Below are positions 1-7,444 of a stretch of 64,000 bases of DNA, in pieces. The notes under the pieces are model-generated. The model had not been told where the DNA came from. It worked only from the letters and a program-made list of their open reading frames with translations, and did no database searches. This DNA comes from Planctomycetaceae bacterium (GTDB lineage Bacteria > Planctomycetota > UBA1135 > GCA-002686595): NCBI GenBank assembly GCA_011525785.1, contig WYBT01000044.1, positions 135,090 to 199,089 of the forward strand, given 5' to 3'. The first letter of the stretch is position 1; every line of letters begins with the position of its first letter. The translations under genes were made by a program, and so were the position numbers.

Positions 1-89
1 GCGACAGGTACGGCAAGCTCTATCCCGCGCCGAAGGCGGCCGCGGCGCGACGCATGCAGGAGATCGCAGCTCGAGCGCTAGGACGATGA
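1..89 (+). CDS. 3' end of a truncated unknown protein
   Basis: The frame beginning at base 3 is open to a TGA at 87-89 and gives 28 C-terminal residues, starting DRYGKLYPAPKAAAARRMQE. The first codons mostly end in G or C and the peptide looks natural (Tyr-Gly-Lys-Leu-Tyr-Pro), which suggests the end of a gene that starts before the window. The last few codons lose this bias. The fragment is too short to assign a family. It runs toward the minus-strand Hsp20 gene, so the two would be convergent. Confidence 0.4.
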   Translation, partial: DRYGKLYPAPKAAAARRMQEIAARALGR

Positions 90-192
90 GCGACTGCGGC
101 GCCCGCAGTGTTCCGACGCCGAGCGGCGTGCGTGGAACAAAGCGGGCGTCAAAGCGCGACCGCGCTCGAACTCGCGCGCAGCCTGCGCAGGC

Positions 193-651
193 TCACTTCG
201 CGGCTTGCACTTTGATGGTCGCAGCCGCCTTGGGCTCGACCTTGGGCAGCGCGATCTCGAGCACGCCCTTCTCGAGCTTGGCGCGCACCGCATCCGGATC
301 GGTGTTCAGCCCATCGGGCAGCGGCACAGCGCGACGGAACGAGCCGTACTGCGACTCGACGCGATAGAACTCCTTGTCCTTCTTCTCTTCTTCCCACTTG
401 CGCTCGGCGCTCACGACGAGTTGGCCGCCGACGATTTGCACCGAGACGTCCTTCTCGGACACGCCCGGGAGTTCGACGCTGACGATCAACTCGCGCGCGG
501 TGTCGGCGATGTTGACGGCCGGCACGGCGTTGCGCTGGAAGACTTCGGGCAAGCGGTTCGGCGAGTTCTTGAAGAACTCCTCCATCCAGTTGTCCCAATC
601 GGTCGCGAACAGATTGGCGGGGGTCTTCGAACCCCAAGGGATCAGCTTCAT
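193..651 (-). CDS. Hsp20/alpha-crystallin small heat shock protein
   Basis: 152 residues, the usual length for a bacterial small heat shock protein, an ATP-independent holdase that binds unfolding proteins in the cytoplasm. The alpha-crystallin domain covers roughly residues 45-145: the beta-strand core ELIVSVELPGVSEKDVSV, a central QLVVSAERK strand, and the closing LEKGVLEIALPK, the family's G-V-L-x-[IL] signature. The ATG at 651 is chosen because GAAGGAG lies seven bases before it, one of the best ribosome sites in the window; longer in-frame starts give Arg-rich, non-natural sequence. It lies downstream of a two-component pair on the same strand (158-bp gap) and may be controlled by it. 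Confidence 0.95.
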   Translation of the reverse strand: MKLIPWGSKTPANLFATDWDNWMEEFFKNSPNRLPEVFQRNAVPAVNIADTARELIVSVELPGVSEKDVSVQIVGGQLVVSAERKWEEEKKDKEFYRVESQYGSFRRAVPLPDGLNTDPDAVRAKLEKGVLEIALPKVEPKAAATIKVQAAK

Positions 652-809
652 GGCGTGGCTCCTTCGACTTGGCGCCGCGCTGAAAAAAGGGAGTGCGGCG
701 CGAACGCCAGACTTGTACGGCGCAACTGCTCGCAAGGCGCTGCGTCGAAGTAGGCGCCGCGCGCGCGCTCGAGTCCGTGAACTGCGCTGCGCACTGCGGC
801 GGAGCGCCG

Positions 810-1490
810 TCAGGACTGCATCAGGCCTTCGCGGATCGCCAGTCGTGCGAGCTCGGCCGTCGAGTGGCAATCGAGCTTGCGCTGCAGGTTTTCGCGGTGC
901 TTCTTGGCCGTGCCCAGGCTGATCGAGAGCTCGCGCGCGACGTCCTTGTTGCTCTTGCCCAGCGCGAGCAACTGGAACACTTCGCGTTCGCGCGCGGTGA
1001 GCGAGTCGACGCGGCTGGCGCTGGCGGCCTGGATCGGCTCGCCGCGCCGCATCTTCGCCACCAGTCCGCCGGCGACCTTGGGCGAGAGGTACGGGCGACC
1101 GTCGAACACCGCTTCGATGCCCAGCAGCAGTTCGCTGGGGTCGGAGTCCTTGGACAAGTAGCCGTCGGCGCCGGCGCGCATGGCCTGGTCGACGAACGAC
1201 TCGCCCTCGTGGTGCGTGAGCATCACGATGCGCACGCGCGGATGCGCCGCGCGGATGGGCGCGATGGCGTCGAGCCCCGACAGCCCCGCCATCGAGATGT
1301 CGAGCAGCACCACATCGGGCTTGAGCAGCGCGATGCGATCGATGGCGATGCGCGCGTCGCCGCAGTCGCCGATGACCTCGATGCGCTCGGCCTGCGCGAG
1401 GAGGCTCTTGAAGGCGGCGCGCAGGATGCTCTGGTCGTCGACCAGGAAGACGCGGATTTTGGTGGAAGGACTGTGGGACGGCGCGTTCAT
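810..1490 (-). CDS. LuxR/NarL-family response regulator
   Basis: 226 residues with two domains. The N-terminal receiver (about 12-130) has the acidic pair Asp18-Asp19, the phospho-acceptor Asp64 in DVVLLDISMAGLSGLD, and a Lys in YLSKDSDPSE. The C-terminal LuxR/GerE helix-turn-helix (about 160-226) has SLTAREREVFQLLALGKSNK and the recognition helix LGTAKKHRENLQRKL. Such regulators bind DNA as dimers after phosphorylation. It lies 14 bp downstream of the histidine kinase gene on the same strand, so the pair is almost certainly cognate and co-transcribed. The ATG at 1490 gives a normal short leader before the first beta strand; no clear Shine-Dalgarno sequence precedes it. Confidence 0.95.
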   Translation of the reverse strand: MNAPSHSPSTKIRVFLVDDQSILRAAFKSLLAQAERIEVIGDCGDARIAIDRIALLKPDVVLLDISMAGLSGLDAIAPIRAAHPRVRIVMLTHHEGESFVDQAMRAGADGYLSKDSDPSELLLGIEAVFDGRPYLSPKVAGGLVAKMRRGEPIQAASASRVDSLTAREREVFQLLALGKSNKDVARELSISLGTAKKHRENLQRKLDCHSTAELARLAIREGLMQS

Positions 1491-1504
1491 GGAGCGGGGT
1501 GTTC

Positions 1505-3043
1505 CTACGTGACCACGGGCAGGCGCACTTCGAAGCGCGCGCCTCCCAGGGATGGCGAGCGCACGACTTCGATTTCGCCGCCGTGCTCGTCGATGATCTT
1601 CTTGCAGAAGGCGAGGCCCAGACCGGTGCCGGTCGACTTGGTGGTGACGAACGGCTTGAAGAGCGTCGAGCGGACGCTCTCGGCCACGCCGGGGCCGTCG
1701 TCGTCGACGCACAACCGCGCGCCGCCGCCGGGCAGCGCTTGCACCGCCATGTGCACGCGCACCGGGCCGGACTTGGCCTCCAGCGCGTTCCGCACGAGGT
1801 TGGTGAGCACCTCGTCGAGCAGTTGGCGATCGCCGTTGAACACCATGTTGGGCGGCTCGACGCTGACCTGGACGTCGCTGCCGCGGCGCACGAACTCGGG
1901 CCGCAGCGAGCGCGCGACCTGCTCGAGCAGCTCGGGGCCCTTGATCGGGCCGACTTGCAGGTTCAAGGGCCGCGTGAACGACAGCGTGCGGCGCATCAAC
2001 GCCTCAAGGCGCTGCATGCGGGTGACGAGGTCCTCGAGAACCGCGCGGTCGTCTTCGCCCAGTTGCCGCGCCACGGCGCGCAGCGCCACGTTCACGGCGG
2101 TGATCGGGTTCTTGATCTCGTGCGCCAGCACGGCCGCCGACTCGCCGATCGTGGCCAGCGCGCGCAACATCGAGGTCTCGATGCGCTGTGCGCGCTTGAG
2201 TTCGTTGATGTTGCGCCCCTCGGGGATGATCCAGCGCACCACGCCGGCCCCGTCGCGCACGGGATTGAGCGAGAAATCGACGCAGATCAGCTCGCCGTCG
2301 GCGGAGCGGTGCGTGGTCTCGAAGCGCACGAACTTGCCCTGCGCCGCATCGCCCAGCGCGGCGCGCACGCGCTCGCGTTCGACCGGCTCGGTCCACCAGG
2401 GCGTGTCGGCGAAGTTGCGCCCGAGCATCGACTCGCGCTCGACGCCGATCGTGCGCAGCGCGGTCTGGTTGACCTCGATCACGGTGCCCCGCGCGTCGAG
2501 CAGGCCCATGCACTGGAACGAGCTGTCGAAGATGGCGCGGAAGCGCTGCTCGCTCTCCTCCAGCGCGCGTTCGGCGGCGCGCCGCGCGCTCACGTCGCGG
2601 AACGAACCGATGAACAGCGGCGGCAGGCCGGCGTTCAAGTCGACGCGCGCCACGCTCAGCTCGCAGATCAGCGTGCGCCCGTCGCGGCGCACGACCTCGA
2701 ACTCGCGCGTGCGCCCCAGGATGTGCGTCTCGCCGGTGCGACGGTAGTTGGCGAGGTAGCCGTCGTGCTGCGAGTGGTGCGGCTCGGGCATCAGCACGCT
2801 GATGTTGCGGCCGCGCAGCTCTTCGGGCCGCCAGCCGAAGACCGGCTCGACCGAGGCGCTGGCGGTGACGATCACACCGAATTCGTCGATGGCGATCGTG
2901 GGATCGAGCACCGAGGCCAGCAGCGACTTGTAGAGCAGATCGCTGACCGCGCCACGCTCGATGGCGGCGGTCACCTCGGCGACGCGCGCGGCTGTGGCCG
3001 CGCTATTGGAATGGTGGGGCTCTTGACCGCGCGAGTGCTTCAC
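1505..3043 (-). CDS. PAS-PAS sensor histidine kinase, FixL-like heme PAS
   Basis: 512 residues, no membrane segment, so cytoplasmic. PAS1 spans about 40-150 and PAS2 about 165-285. The HisKA helix carries the phospho-acceptor His308 in LAHEIKNP, and the HATPase domain follows (N box LLDEVLTNLVRNALEAK, G1 box DDDGPGV, G2 box TGLGLAFCKK). PAS1 matches the FixL heme pocket: His93 in QHDGYLANY aligns with the heme-binding His of FixL, and Arg113, exactly 20 residues later, aligns with the distal Arg that contacts oxygen. Heme binding is an inference from these two residues. The GTG at 3043 is preferred over upstream ATG codons because GGAGAG sits six bases before it and the preceding sequence is not protein-like. 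Transcribed with the response regulator. Confidence 0.93.
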   Translation of the reverse strand: MKHSRGQEPHHSNSAATAARVAEVTAAIERGAVSDLLYKSLLASVLDPTIAIDEFGVIVTASASVEPVFGWRPEELRGRNISVLMPEPHHSQHDGYLANYRRTGETHILGRTREFEVVRRDGRTLICELSVARVDLNAGLPPLFIGSFRDVSARRAAERALEESEQRFRAIFDSSFQCMGLLDARGTVIEVNQTALRTIGVERESMLGRNFADTPWWTEPVERERVRAALGDAAQGKFVRFETTHRSADGELICVDFSLNPVRDGAGVVRWIIPEGRNINELKRAQRIETSMLRALATIGESAAVLAHEIKNPITAVNVALRAVARQLGEDDRAVLEDLVTRMQRLEALMRRTLSFTRPLNLQVGPIKGPELLEQVARSLRPEFVRRGSDVQVSVEPPNMVFNGDRQLLDEVLTNLVRNALEAKSGPVRVHMAVQALPGGGARLCVDDDGPGVAESVRSTLFKPFVTTKSTGTGLGLAFCKKIIDEHGGEIEVVRSPSLGGARFEVRLPVVT

Positions 3044-3410
3044 TCGGTGCTCTCCGGTCCCGTCGGGACCTGCCGTAGCTCTGAGGATTCGGCGCCGGCG
3101 GAGCGTCCGTCGGCCCACTGAGGGGGCAGACCGAACATACCGCATCAGCGCGCGGAACCGAGCCACGGATCGGCAGTCGCGACCGGGTTGGCGATGCTAG
3201 GTCAGCGCGGCTCGCCATCCGTAGGACGATGTACGTAGCACTGCACCTAGGACGCCGTACCTCGCCGCGCCGAGGGCGCCGCGCTACGACGTGCACTCGG
3301 GATCGCTACGTCGAACGGCCTCCTGCGGCGCTACTCTCGCCGGCGCATGCTCCTGTCCGCGCCCGCGGACGATCCCCACGAGCCCGACCCCTGTGAGCCG
3401 GCCGATCGCC
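3044..3410. other. Divergent intergenic region between kinase and stress-protein genes
   Basis: About 367 bp without a convincing gene. It must hold the promoters for the minus-strand kinase/regulator pair and the plus-strand universal stress gene. The only ordered signal seen is a pair of 16-bp direct repeats, listed separately. Small open frames here are Arg/Pro-rich and overlap in several frames, as expected for non-coding GC-rich DNA. Confidence 0.6.
3221..3262. promoter_or_regulatory. Direct-repeat operator candidate
   Basis: Two 16-bp direct repeats, GTAGGACGATGTACGT (3221-3236) and CTAGGACGCCGTACCT (3247-3262), match at 12 of 16 positions and are offset by 26 bp. They lie upstream of both the kinase/regulator operon and the universal stress gene, where autoregulation by a LuxR-type regulator would be expected. 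CTAGGACGATG also occurs at 78-88 beyond the Hsp20 gene. Binding is inferred; no known consensus was matched. Confidence 0.25.
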
Positions 3411-4757
3411 ATGAACATTCTCTGCGGAACCGACTTCTCCGAGCCCGCCGCCCTCGCCGCCAACGCCGCCGCGCGGCTGGCCGCCGGCTTCGGCGCGCGC
3501 CTGCACCTCGCGCACGTGGCCCAACTGCCGGGCATCCGCGCCGGCACTGCGGTCAGCGTGCACGAACTCAGCCGCGATGAATTCGAGCGGCGGCGCACGC
3601 TGCTCGGCGCGCTTTCGACGCACCTGCGCTCGCTGGGCGCCGAAGTGGTCGAGCACCTGGTCGAGGGCGTGCCCGACGAAGAGCTCGCGCGGCTGAGCGG
3701 CGAGCTGTCCGCCGAGTTGATCGTGATCGCGCCGATCGGCGATCGGCGGCCGAGCCTGTGGAGCCTGGGCGGCGTCGCGATGCGCGTCATCAAGGCCGCC
3801 AGCGTGCCGACGCTGGTGGTGCGCGAGGATTCGAGCATCGAAGCCTGGCTCGAGCGCTCGCGGCCGCTGCGCGTGCTGCTGGGCGTCGAGAGCCACGCCT
3901 CCACCGCGGGCGCGGCGGCCGCGCTCGAGCAGTTCGCGCGCCTCGCTCCGCTGGAGATCGTCGCAGGCCAGATCTACGCGCGCGGCGAGCGCCGCGATGC
4001 GCCGCGCGAACGCTACGAACGCGAGCTGCTCGACAACCTGGGGCGGCGCGTGGGCTCGATCGGCGGCAAGCCTCCGCAGTTGCGCGTGCTCGCCGGCTGG
4101 GGCCGCGTGGCCGAGCACATGCTCGAGCTGGCGGCGCTCGAAGCGGCCGACTTGGTCGTGGTCGGCACGCACCGGCGCGTCGGCGTCGACCGGCTGGTCC
4201 ACGGCTCGGTCTCGCTCGATCTGGTCGGCGCTTCGGCGCGCAACATCCTGACCGTGCCGATCGTCCCGGCGCGCGAGCCGCACGCCGTACCGCGGCGCGA
4301 GTTCCGCCGCATCCTGGTCCCGCTCGACCTGTCGGAGTTCTCGCAGCGCGCCGTCGAGCACGCCGCCGCGCTCCTGCCGCAGGGCGGCGTGCTGCAACTG
4401 GTGCACGTCACCACGCCCTATGTCCCCGCCGGTTTGGATTGGGGCGCGATGGCTGCGGTCCCGCCGCCCTCGCCCGAAGAGGTCCGCCGGCTCGAGGCCG
4501 AGATCGCCCAAAAGCTCCGCAGCTTCGCGCCGAGCGACGCCGCGCAGCGCCAGATCGAGGTCCACGCCGAAGTGGTCAGCGCCTTCAACGCCGCGGAGCA
4601 GATCTGCGCCGCGGCAGCGCGGCTGCACTCGGATGCGATCTGCATTCCGACGCACGGGCGCTCGGGCCTCTCCAAGCTCGTGATGGGCTCGGTCGCCGAA
4701 GGCGTGATCCGCCACGCGCGCGTGCCCGTCCTGGTCCTGCCGCCGCACGCCCACTGA
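3411..4757 (+). CDS. Universal stress protein with three UspA-like domains
   Basis: 448 residues. Three UspA folds follow one another: about 1-140 (starting MNILCGTDFSEPA), about 150-285 (LRVLLGVESHAS) and about 300-448 (RILVPLDLSEFSQRAVEHA). Only the third keeps the full ATP-binding motif G-x2-G-x9-G-S (THGRSGLSKLVMGSVAEGV); the second has Arg for the first Gly and the first is more degenerate. ATP-binding Usp proteins act in stress survival and growth arrest. The ATG at 3411 is used because it opens directly onto the first beta strand; an upstream in-frame ATG adds 40 low-complexity residues. It lies head-to-head with a sensor kinase and next to a second Usp gene, which suggests shared control. 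Confidence 0.93.
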   Translation: MNILCGTDFSEPAALAANAAARLAAGFGARLHLAHVAQLPGIRAGTAVSVHELSRDEFERRRTLLGALSTHLRSLGAEVVEHLVEGVPDEELARLSGELSAELIVIAPIGDRRPSLWSLGGVAMRVIKAASVPTLVVREDSSIEAWLERSRPLRVLLGVESHASTAGAAAALEQFARLAPLEIVAGQIYARGERRDAPRERYERELLDNLGRRVGSIGGKPPQLRVLAGWGRVAEHMLELAALEAADLVVVGTHRRVGVDRLVHGSVSLDLVGASARNILTVPIVPAREPHAVPRREFRRILVPLDLSEFSQRAVEHAAALLPQGGVLQLVHVTTPYVPAGLDWGAMAAVPPPSPEEVRRLEAEIAQKLRSFAPSDAAQRQIEVHAEVVSAFNAAEQICAAAARLHSDAICIPTHGRSGLSKLVMGSVAEGVIRHARVPVLVLPPHAH

Positions 4758-4839
4758 ACCCGCCACGGGCGCAACCAGCGCGCGAACTGCTCGCGCGCCG
4801 CGCGTGGCGAAACGCTCTCGAGCCCTTCGTCACCGCGCC

Positions 4840-5709
4840 ATGGACGCCACCTTCAATCGCTTCGTCGTCGGGTTGGACCTCGACCCGCGCAGCTGCGCTC
4901 CGACCCCGGGCAGCGCCGCCGCCGCGCAGACCGCGCTGTGGCTCGCCACGCGCACCGGCGCGCAGGTGACGCTGCTGCACTCGCTCGCCCAGGGCGAGTA
5001 CTTCGATCCGCTGACGAACGAAATGGTCGCGATTTGCAGCGCCGTCGCGCCCGAGGGCCGCATCCGGATCGCCGAGCTGGTGGCGCAGATGCGGGCCAGC
5101 GAGGTGGCCTGCGAGACGGTCGACTGCCAGGAGCGCGCGCCGCTCGCCATCGCGCGCGAAGCGCAGCACTCGGGCGCGAGCCTGGTGCTCCTGGGCAAGC
5201 ACGACGGGCGCGAGTCCGACGCCGGCCGCATCGGCCCGATCGCGCTCGCGGTGCTGCGCGAGTCGCTCGCGCCGGTGTGGGCCGTGGTTCCCGGCCGCGC
5301 GATCGCGCCGCGCGTCATCGTCGCCGCCACGGACCTGACTGCCACCTCCGAACAGGCCGTTGCCTGGGCGGGCCGGCTGGCGGACTTCGCCGGCGCGGCG
5401 CTGCACCTCGTGCACGTTACGCCGCCGGCGCTGCACACCCGGCCGGGCTCGAAGAGCGAGCGCGAAGCACGCGTCAGGAGCGCCATGCTCGCGCCGCTCG
5501 ACGAGGCCCAGCGCGCCGCCGCGCAGTTGCACTTGCGCGAAAACACGCCCGCGCAGGGCGTGTTGGAGGTGTGCGAGGAGCTCGAGCCCGACTTGGTGGT
5601 GTTCGGCGCGCTCGCTCACAAGCGCGACAAGCCGGGCGTGATCGGCTCGACCGCCGAGCGCCTGATCGGGCGCCTGCAGTGCTCGCTGCTGGTGTTGCGT
5701 CCGGCGTGA
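4840..5709 (+). CDS. Tandem universal stress protein
   Basis: 289 residues with two UspA-like domains. The first (about 5-145) begins NRFVVGLDLDPRS and has a degenerate phosphate-binding stretch (LLGKHDGRESDAGRIGPIA). The second (about 150-289) begins APRVIVAATDLTATSEQAVAWA and ends with VFGALAHKRDKPGVIGSTAERL and SLLVLRP, also lacking a clean G-x2-G-x9-G-S motif, so ATP binding is uncertain. It follows the first Usp gene by 82 bp on the same strand and probably shares its transcript. The ATG at 4840 is preferred over a GTG at 4804 because the extra 12 residues are Arg-rich and not conserved-looking. Confidence 0.9.
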   Translation: MDATFNRFVVGLDLDPRSCAPTPGSAAAAQTALWLATRTGAQVTLLHSLAQGEYFDPLTNEMVAICSAVAPEGRIRIAELVAQMRASEVACETVDCQERAPLAIAREAQHSGASLVLLGKHDGRESDAGRIGPIALAVLRESLAPVWAVVPGRAIAPRVIVAATDLTATSEQAVAWAGRLADFAGAALHLVHVTPPALHTRPGSKSEREARVRSAMLAPLDEAQRAAAQLHLRENTPAQGVLEVCEELEPDLVVFGALAHKRDKPGVIGSTAERLIGRLQCSLLVLRPA

Positions 5710-5721
5710 GGGCCGCTGCGC

Positions 5722-5751
5722 TCGCGCGCGAGCACGCGTGCTCGCGCGCGA
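5722..5751. terminator. 30-bp perfect palindrome between convergent genes
   Basis: Bases 5722-5751 are a perfect 30-bp palindrome (half-site TCGCGCGCGAGCAC, centre GC). It sits in the 75-bp gap between the Usp gene stop (5709) and the CBS gene stop (5785), which face each other. A hairpin there could act as a bidirectional terminator, though no T-run follows on either strand, so Rho-independent termination is uncertain. Confidence 0.45.
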
Positions 5752-5784
5752 CGCTCTGCGCACTGCGGCCAGCGACGGCCTGCG

Positions 5785-6297
5785 TCAGCTCGCGTCGGCG
5801 ACCGCGCGCACGACGTCGAGGGTGGTGACGATGCCGACCAGCTTGCCGTGCTCGACCACGATCACGCGGTGGATCGCCTCGCGCGCCATCAGACTGCAGA
5901 TCGCGCGCAGCGAGGCATCCGGCGCAACGGTGATGGGATCGGCGGTCATCACCTCACCCACGGTCCCCGAACGCAGCACCTCGGGGCTGTAGCCCTCCAT
6001 CGAGAAGACGGTGTCCTCGTCGTAGGAGCCGTCGTCGTCGGGCGAAGCGTCAGGGAACTCGTAGCGCGATCCGCGCGCGCCGACGAGCGGGTCGCGCAGG
6101 TGCTCGGGCTGGGCGATGTCGCGCGCCGAGAGCACGCCGACCAGCTTCCCGCTGCGATCGACCACGGGCGCGCCGCTGATCTGCATGTCCGACAGCGTGC
6201 GCACGGCCTCTTGGAGCGAGCTCTGCGGGTCGAGCTTCAAGACCTTGGTCTTCATGATGTCCCGCGCGGTGAGCTTGGCTAGTGCAGTGAGCGACAT
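5785..6297 (-). CDS. CBS-pair domain protein
   Basis: 170 residues made of two CBS motifs, about 15-65 (ARDIMKTKVLKLDPQSSLQEAVRTLSDMQISGAPVVD and on to GVLSARDI) and about 110-168 (VGEVMTADPITVAPDASLRAI to IVTTLDVVRAV), with an acidic linker of about 40 residues. Such stand-alone pairs bind adenosyl nucleotides (AMP, ATP, NAD) as regulatory modules. The ATG at 6297 has GAGG six bases upstream. It is convergent with the Usp genes; CBS, Usp and Hsp20 genes recur together in stress regulons such as the DosR regulon of mycobacteria. The partner it regulates is unknown. Confidence 0.9.
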   Translation of the reverse strand: MSLTALAKLTARDIMKTKVLKLDPQSSLQEAVRTLSDMQISGAPVVDRSGKLVGVLSARDIAQPEHLRDPLVGARGSRYEFPDASPDDDGSYDEDTVFSMEGYSPEVLRSGTVGEVMTADPITVAPDASLRAICSLMAREAIHRVIVVEHGKLVGIVTTLDVVRAVADAS

Positions 6298-6439
6298 GGC
6301 GATCCTCGTGTGGTGTGCGCAGCGCGGTGCGCGCCGCGACATATCGAAGGCTAGGAGCGCGGGCGCGCTACCGCGTTGCGCAACAGGACGCAGCCGCGCT
6401 CGCACCATGGCGTAGCTCCGGCGCCTACAATCGCGCGCC

Positions 6440-7444
6440 ATGCCCCCCGCGACTGCGCTCGTGCTCGCTGTCCTGCTGGCCGCCGCTCCGTCCGCCGCGC
6501 TGCCAGCCCCGATGCAGGGCGCGCCTTCGGGCGCGACTTCGGGCGCGCAGACGCCAGCGGGCGCTCCGCGCCGGCTGATGACGCCCGACGAGCTGCAGCC
6601 GCAGCTCCAGCAGCTCTTCGCGCAGCAGCGCTTCGGCGAGGCCGAGGCGCTGCTGACGCAGTACGTGCAGCACTCCAGCGGCGAGCCGCGCGTGTGGAAC
6701 TGGCTGGGCGTCGCGCAGTTCGCCCAGAAGCGCTATGAGGCGGCGGCGAAGTCGTTCACGCGCTGCACGGAGTTGGGCCAGCCCGATCTCGACGTGCTCA
6801 CCAACCTGGGTGCGGCGCAGTTCCTGAGCGAGCAGTTCGACGGGGCGCGGCGCAGCCTGACCCGCGCGCTCGAGCGCGACGCAAACAACGCGCGGGCGCA
6901 GTTGTTCCTGGCGCGCATCGCGCTGCACGAAGGCGACGGCGCGCGCGCCGAGCAGTGCTTTCGCGCCGCCGCGAGTTCCGCGGCGCCCGACGCGGTTGCG
7001 CTGTTCCACTACGGCGTGTTCCTGCTCCAGGAGCGCCGCCTCGACGAGGCCCGCGCGCAGCTCGAGCGCTCGATCGCCCTCGACCCCAACTACGCCTCGG
7101 CGCACAACACGCTGGGCCTGGTGCTGCAGCGCGTGGGCGACAAGCCCGGCGCCCAGCGGCACCTCGCGCGCTTCAAGGAGCTGACCGACGTCTCGGTCGG
7201 CGCGGATCGCCAGCGCATGCGCATCACCGCGCTGCTGCGCGCGACCTACCGCGAGCTCGAGGACGGCAACCTGGAAGCGGCGCTGTCCGCCGCGCTGGAG
7301 GCCGCCGAACAGGGACCGCAATTGGCGCTCGCGCACCAGACCGTCGCCGACGTGTACCGCCGCATGGGGCGCGGCGCTGAGGCCGATGCCGCCGCGCAAC
7401 GCGCTGCAGCCCTGAACGCAGCCGCCGCAGGAGGCGCGAAGTGA
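6440..7444 (+). CDS. Secreted TPR-repeat protein
   Basis: 334 residues. A signal peptide covers about the first 22 residues (MPPATALVLAVLLAAAPSAA), so the protein is exported. From about residue 45 there are at least six TPR-like helix pairs, for example EPRVWNWLGVAQFAQKRYEAA, LDVLTNLGAAQFLSEQFDGA, ARAQLFLARIALHEGDGA and YASAHNTLGLVLQRVGDKP, followed by a weaker C-terminal pair ending QTVADVYRRMGRGAEADA. TPR arrays hold protein partners. Its TGA overlaps the GTG of the next gene (GTGA at 7441-7444), which implies translational coupling; TPR genes next to ASPIC/UnbV genes are common in planctomycetes and acidobacteria. Function otherwise unknown. Confidence 0.9.
   Translation: MPPATALVLAVLLAAAPSAALPAPMQGAPSGATSGAQTPAGAPRRLMTPDELQPQLQQLFAQQRFGEAEALLTQYVQHSSGEPRVWNWLGVAQFAQKRYEAAAKSFTRCTELGQPDLDVLTNLGAAQFLSEQFDGARRSLTRALERDANNARAQLFLARIALHEGDGARAEQCFRAAASSAAPDAVALFHYGVFLLQERRLDEARAQLERSIALDPNYASAHNTLGLVLQRVGDKPGAQRHLARFKELTDVSVGADRQRMRITALLRATYRELEDGNLEAALSAALEAAEQGPQLALAHQTVADVYRRMGRGAEADAAAQRAAALNAAAAGGAK

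Noticed and set aside
693..2747. Very long plus-strand open frame opposite the kinase and regulator genes
   Set aside because: The translation is Arg/Ser/Ala-rich with no domain, while the opposite strand carries clear kinase and regulator motifs. It is a GC-driven shadow frame.
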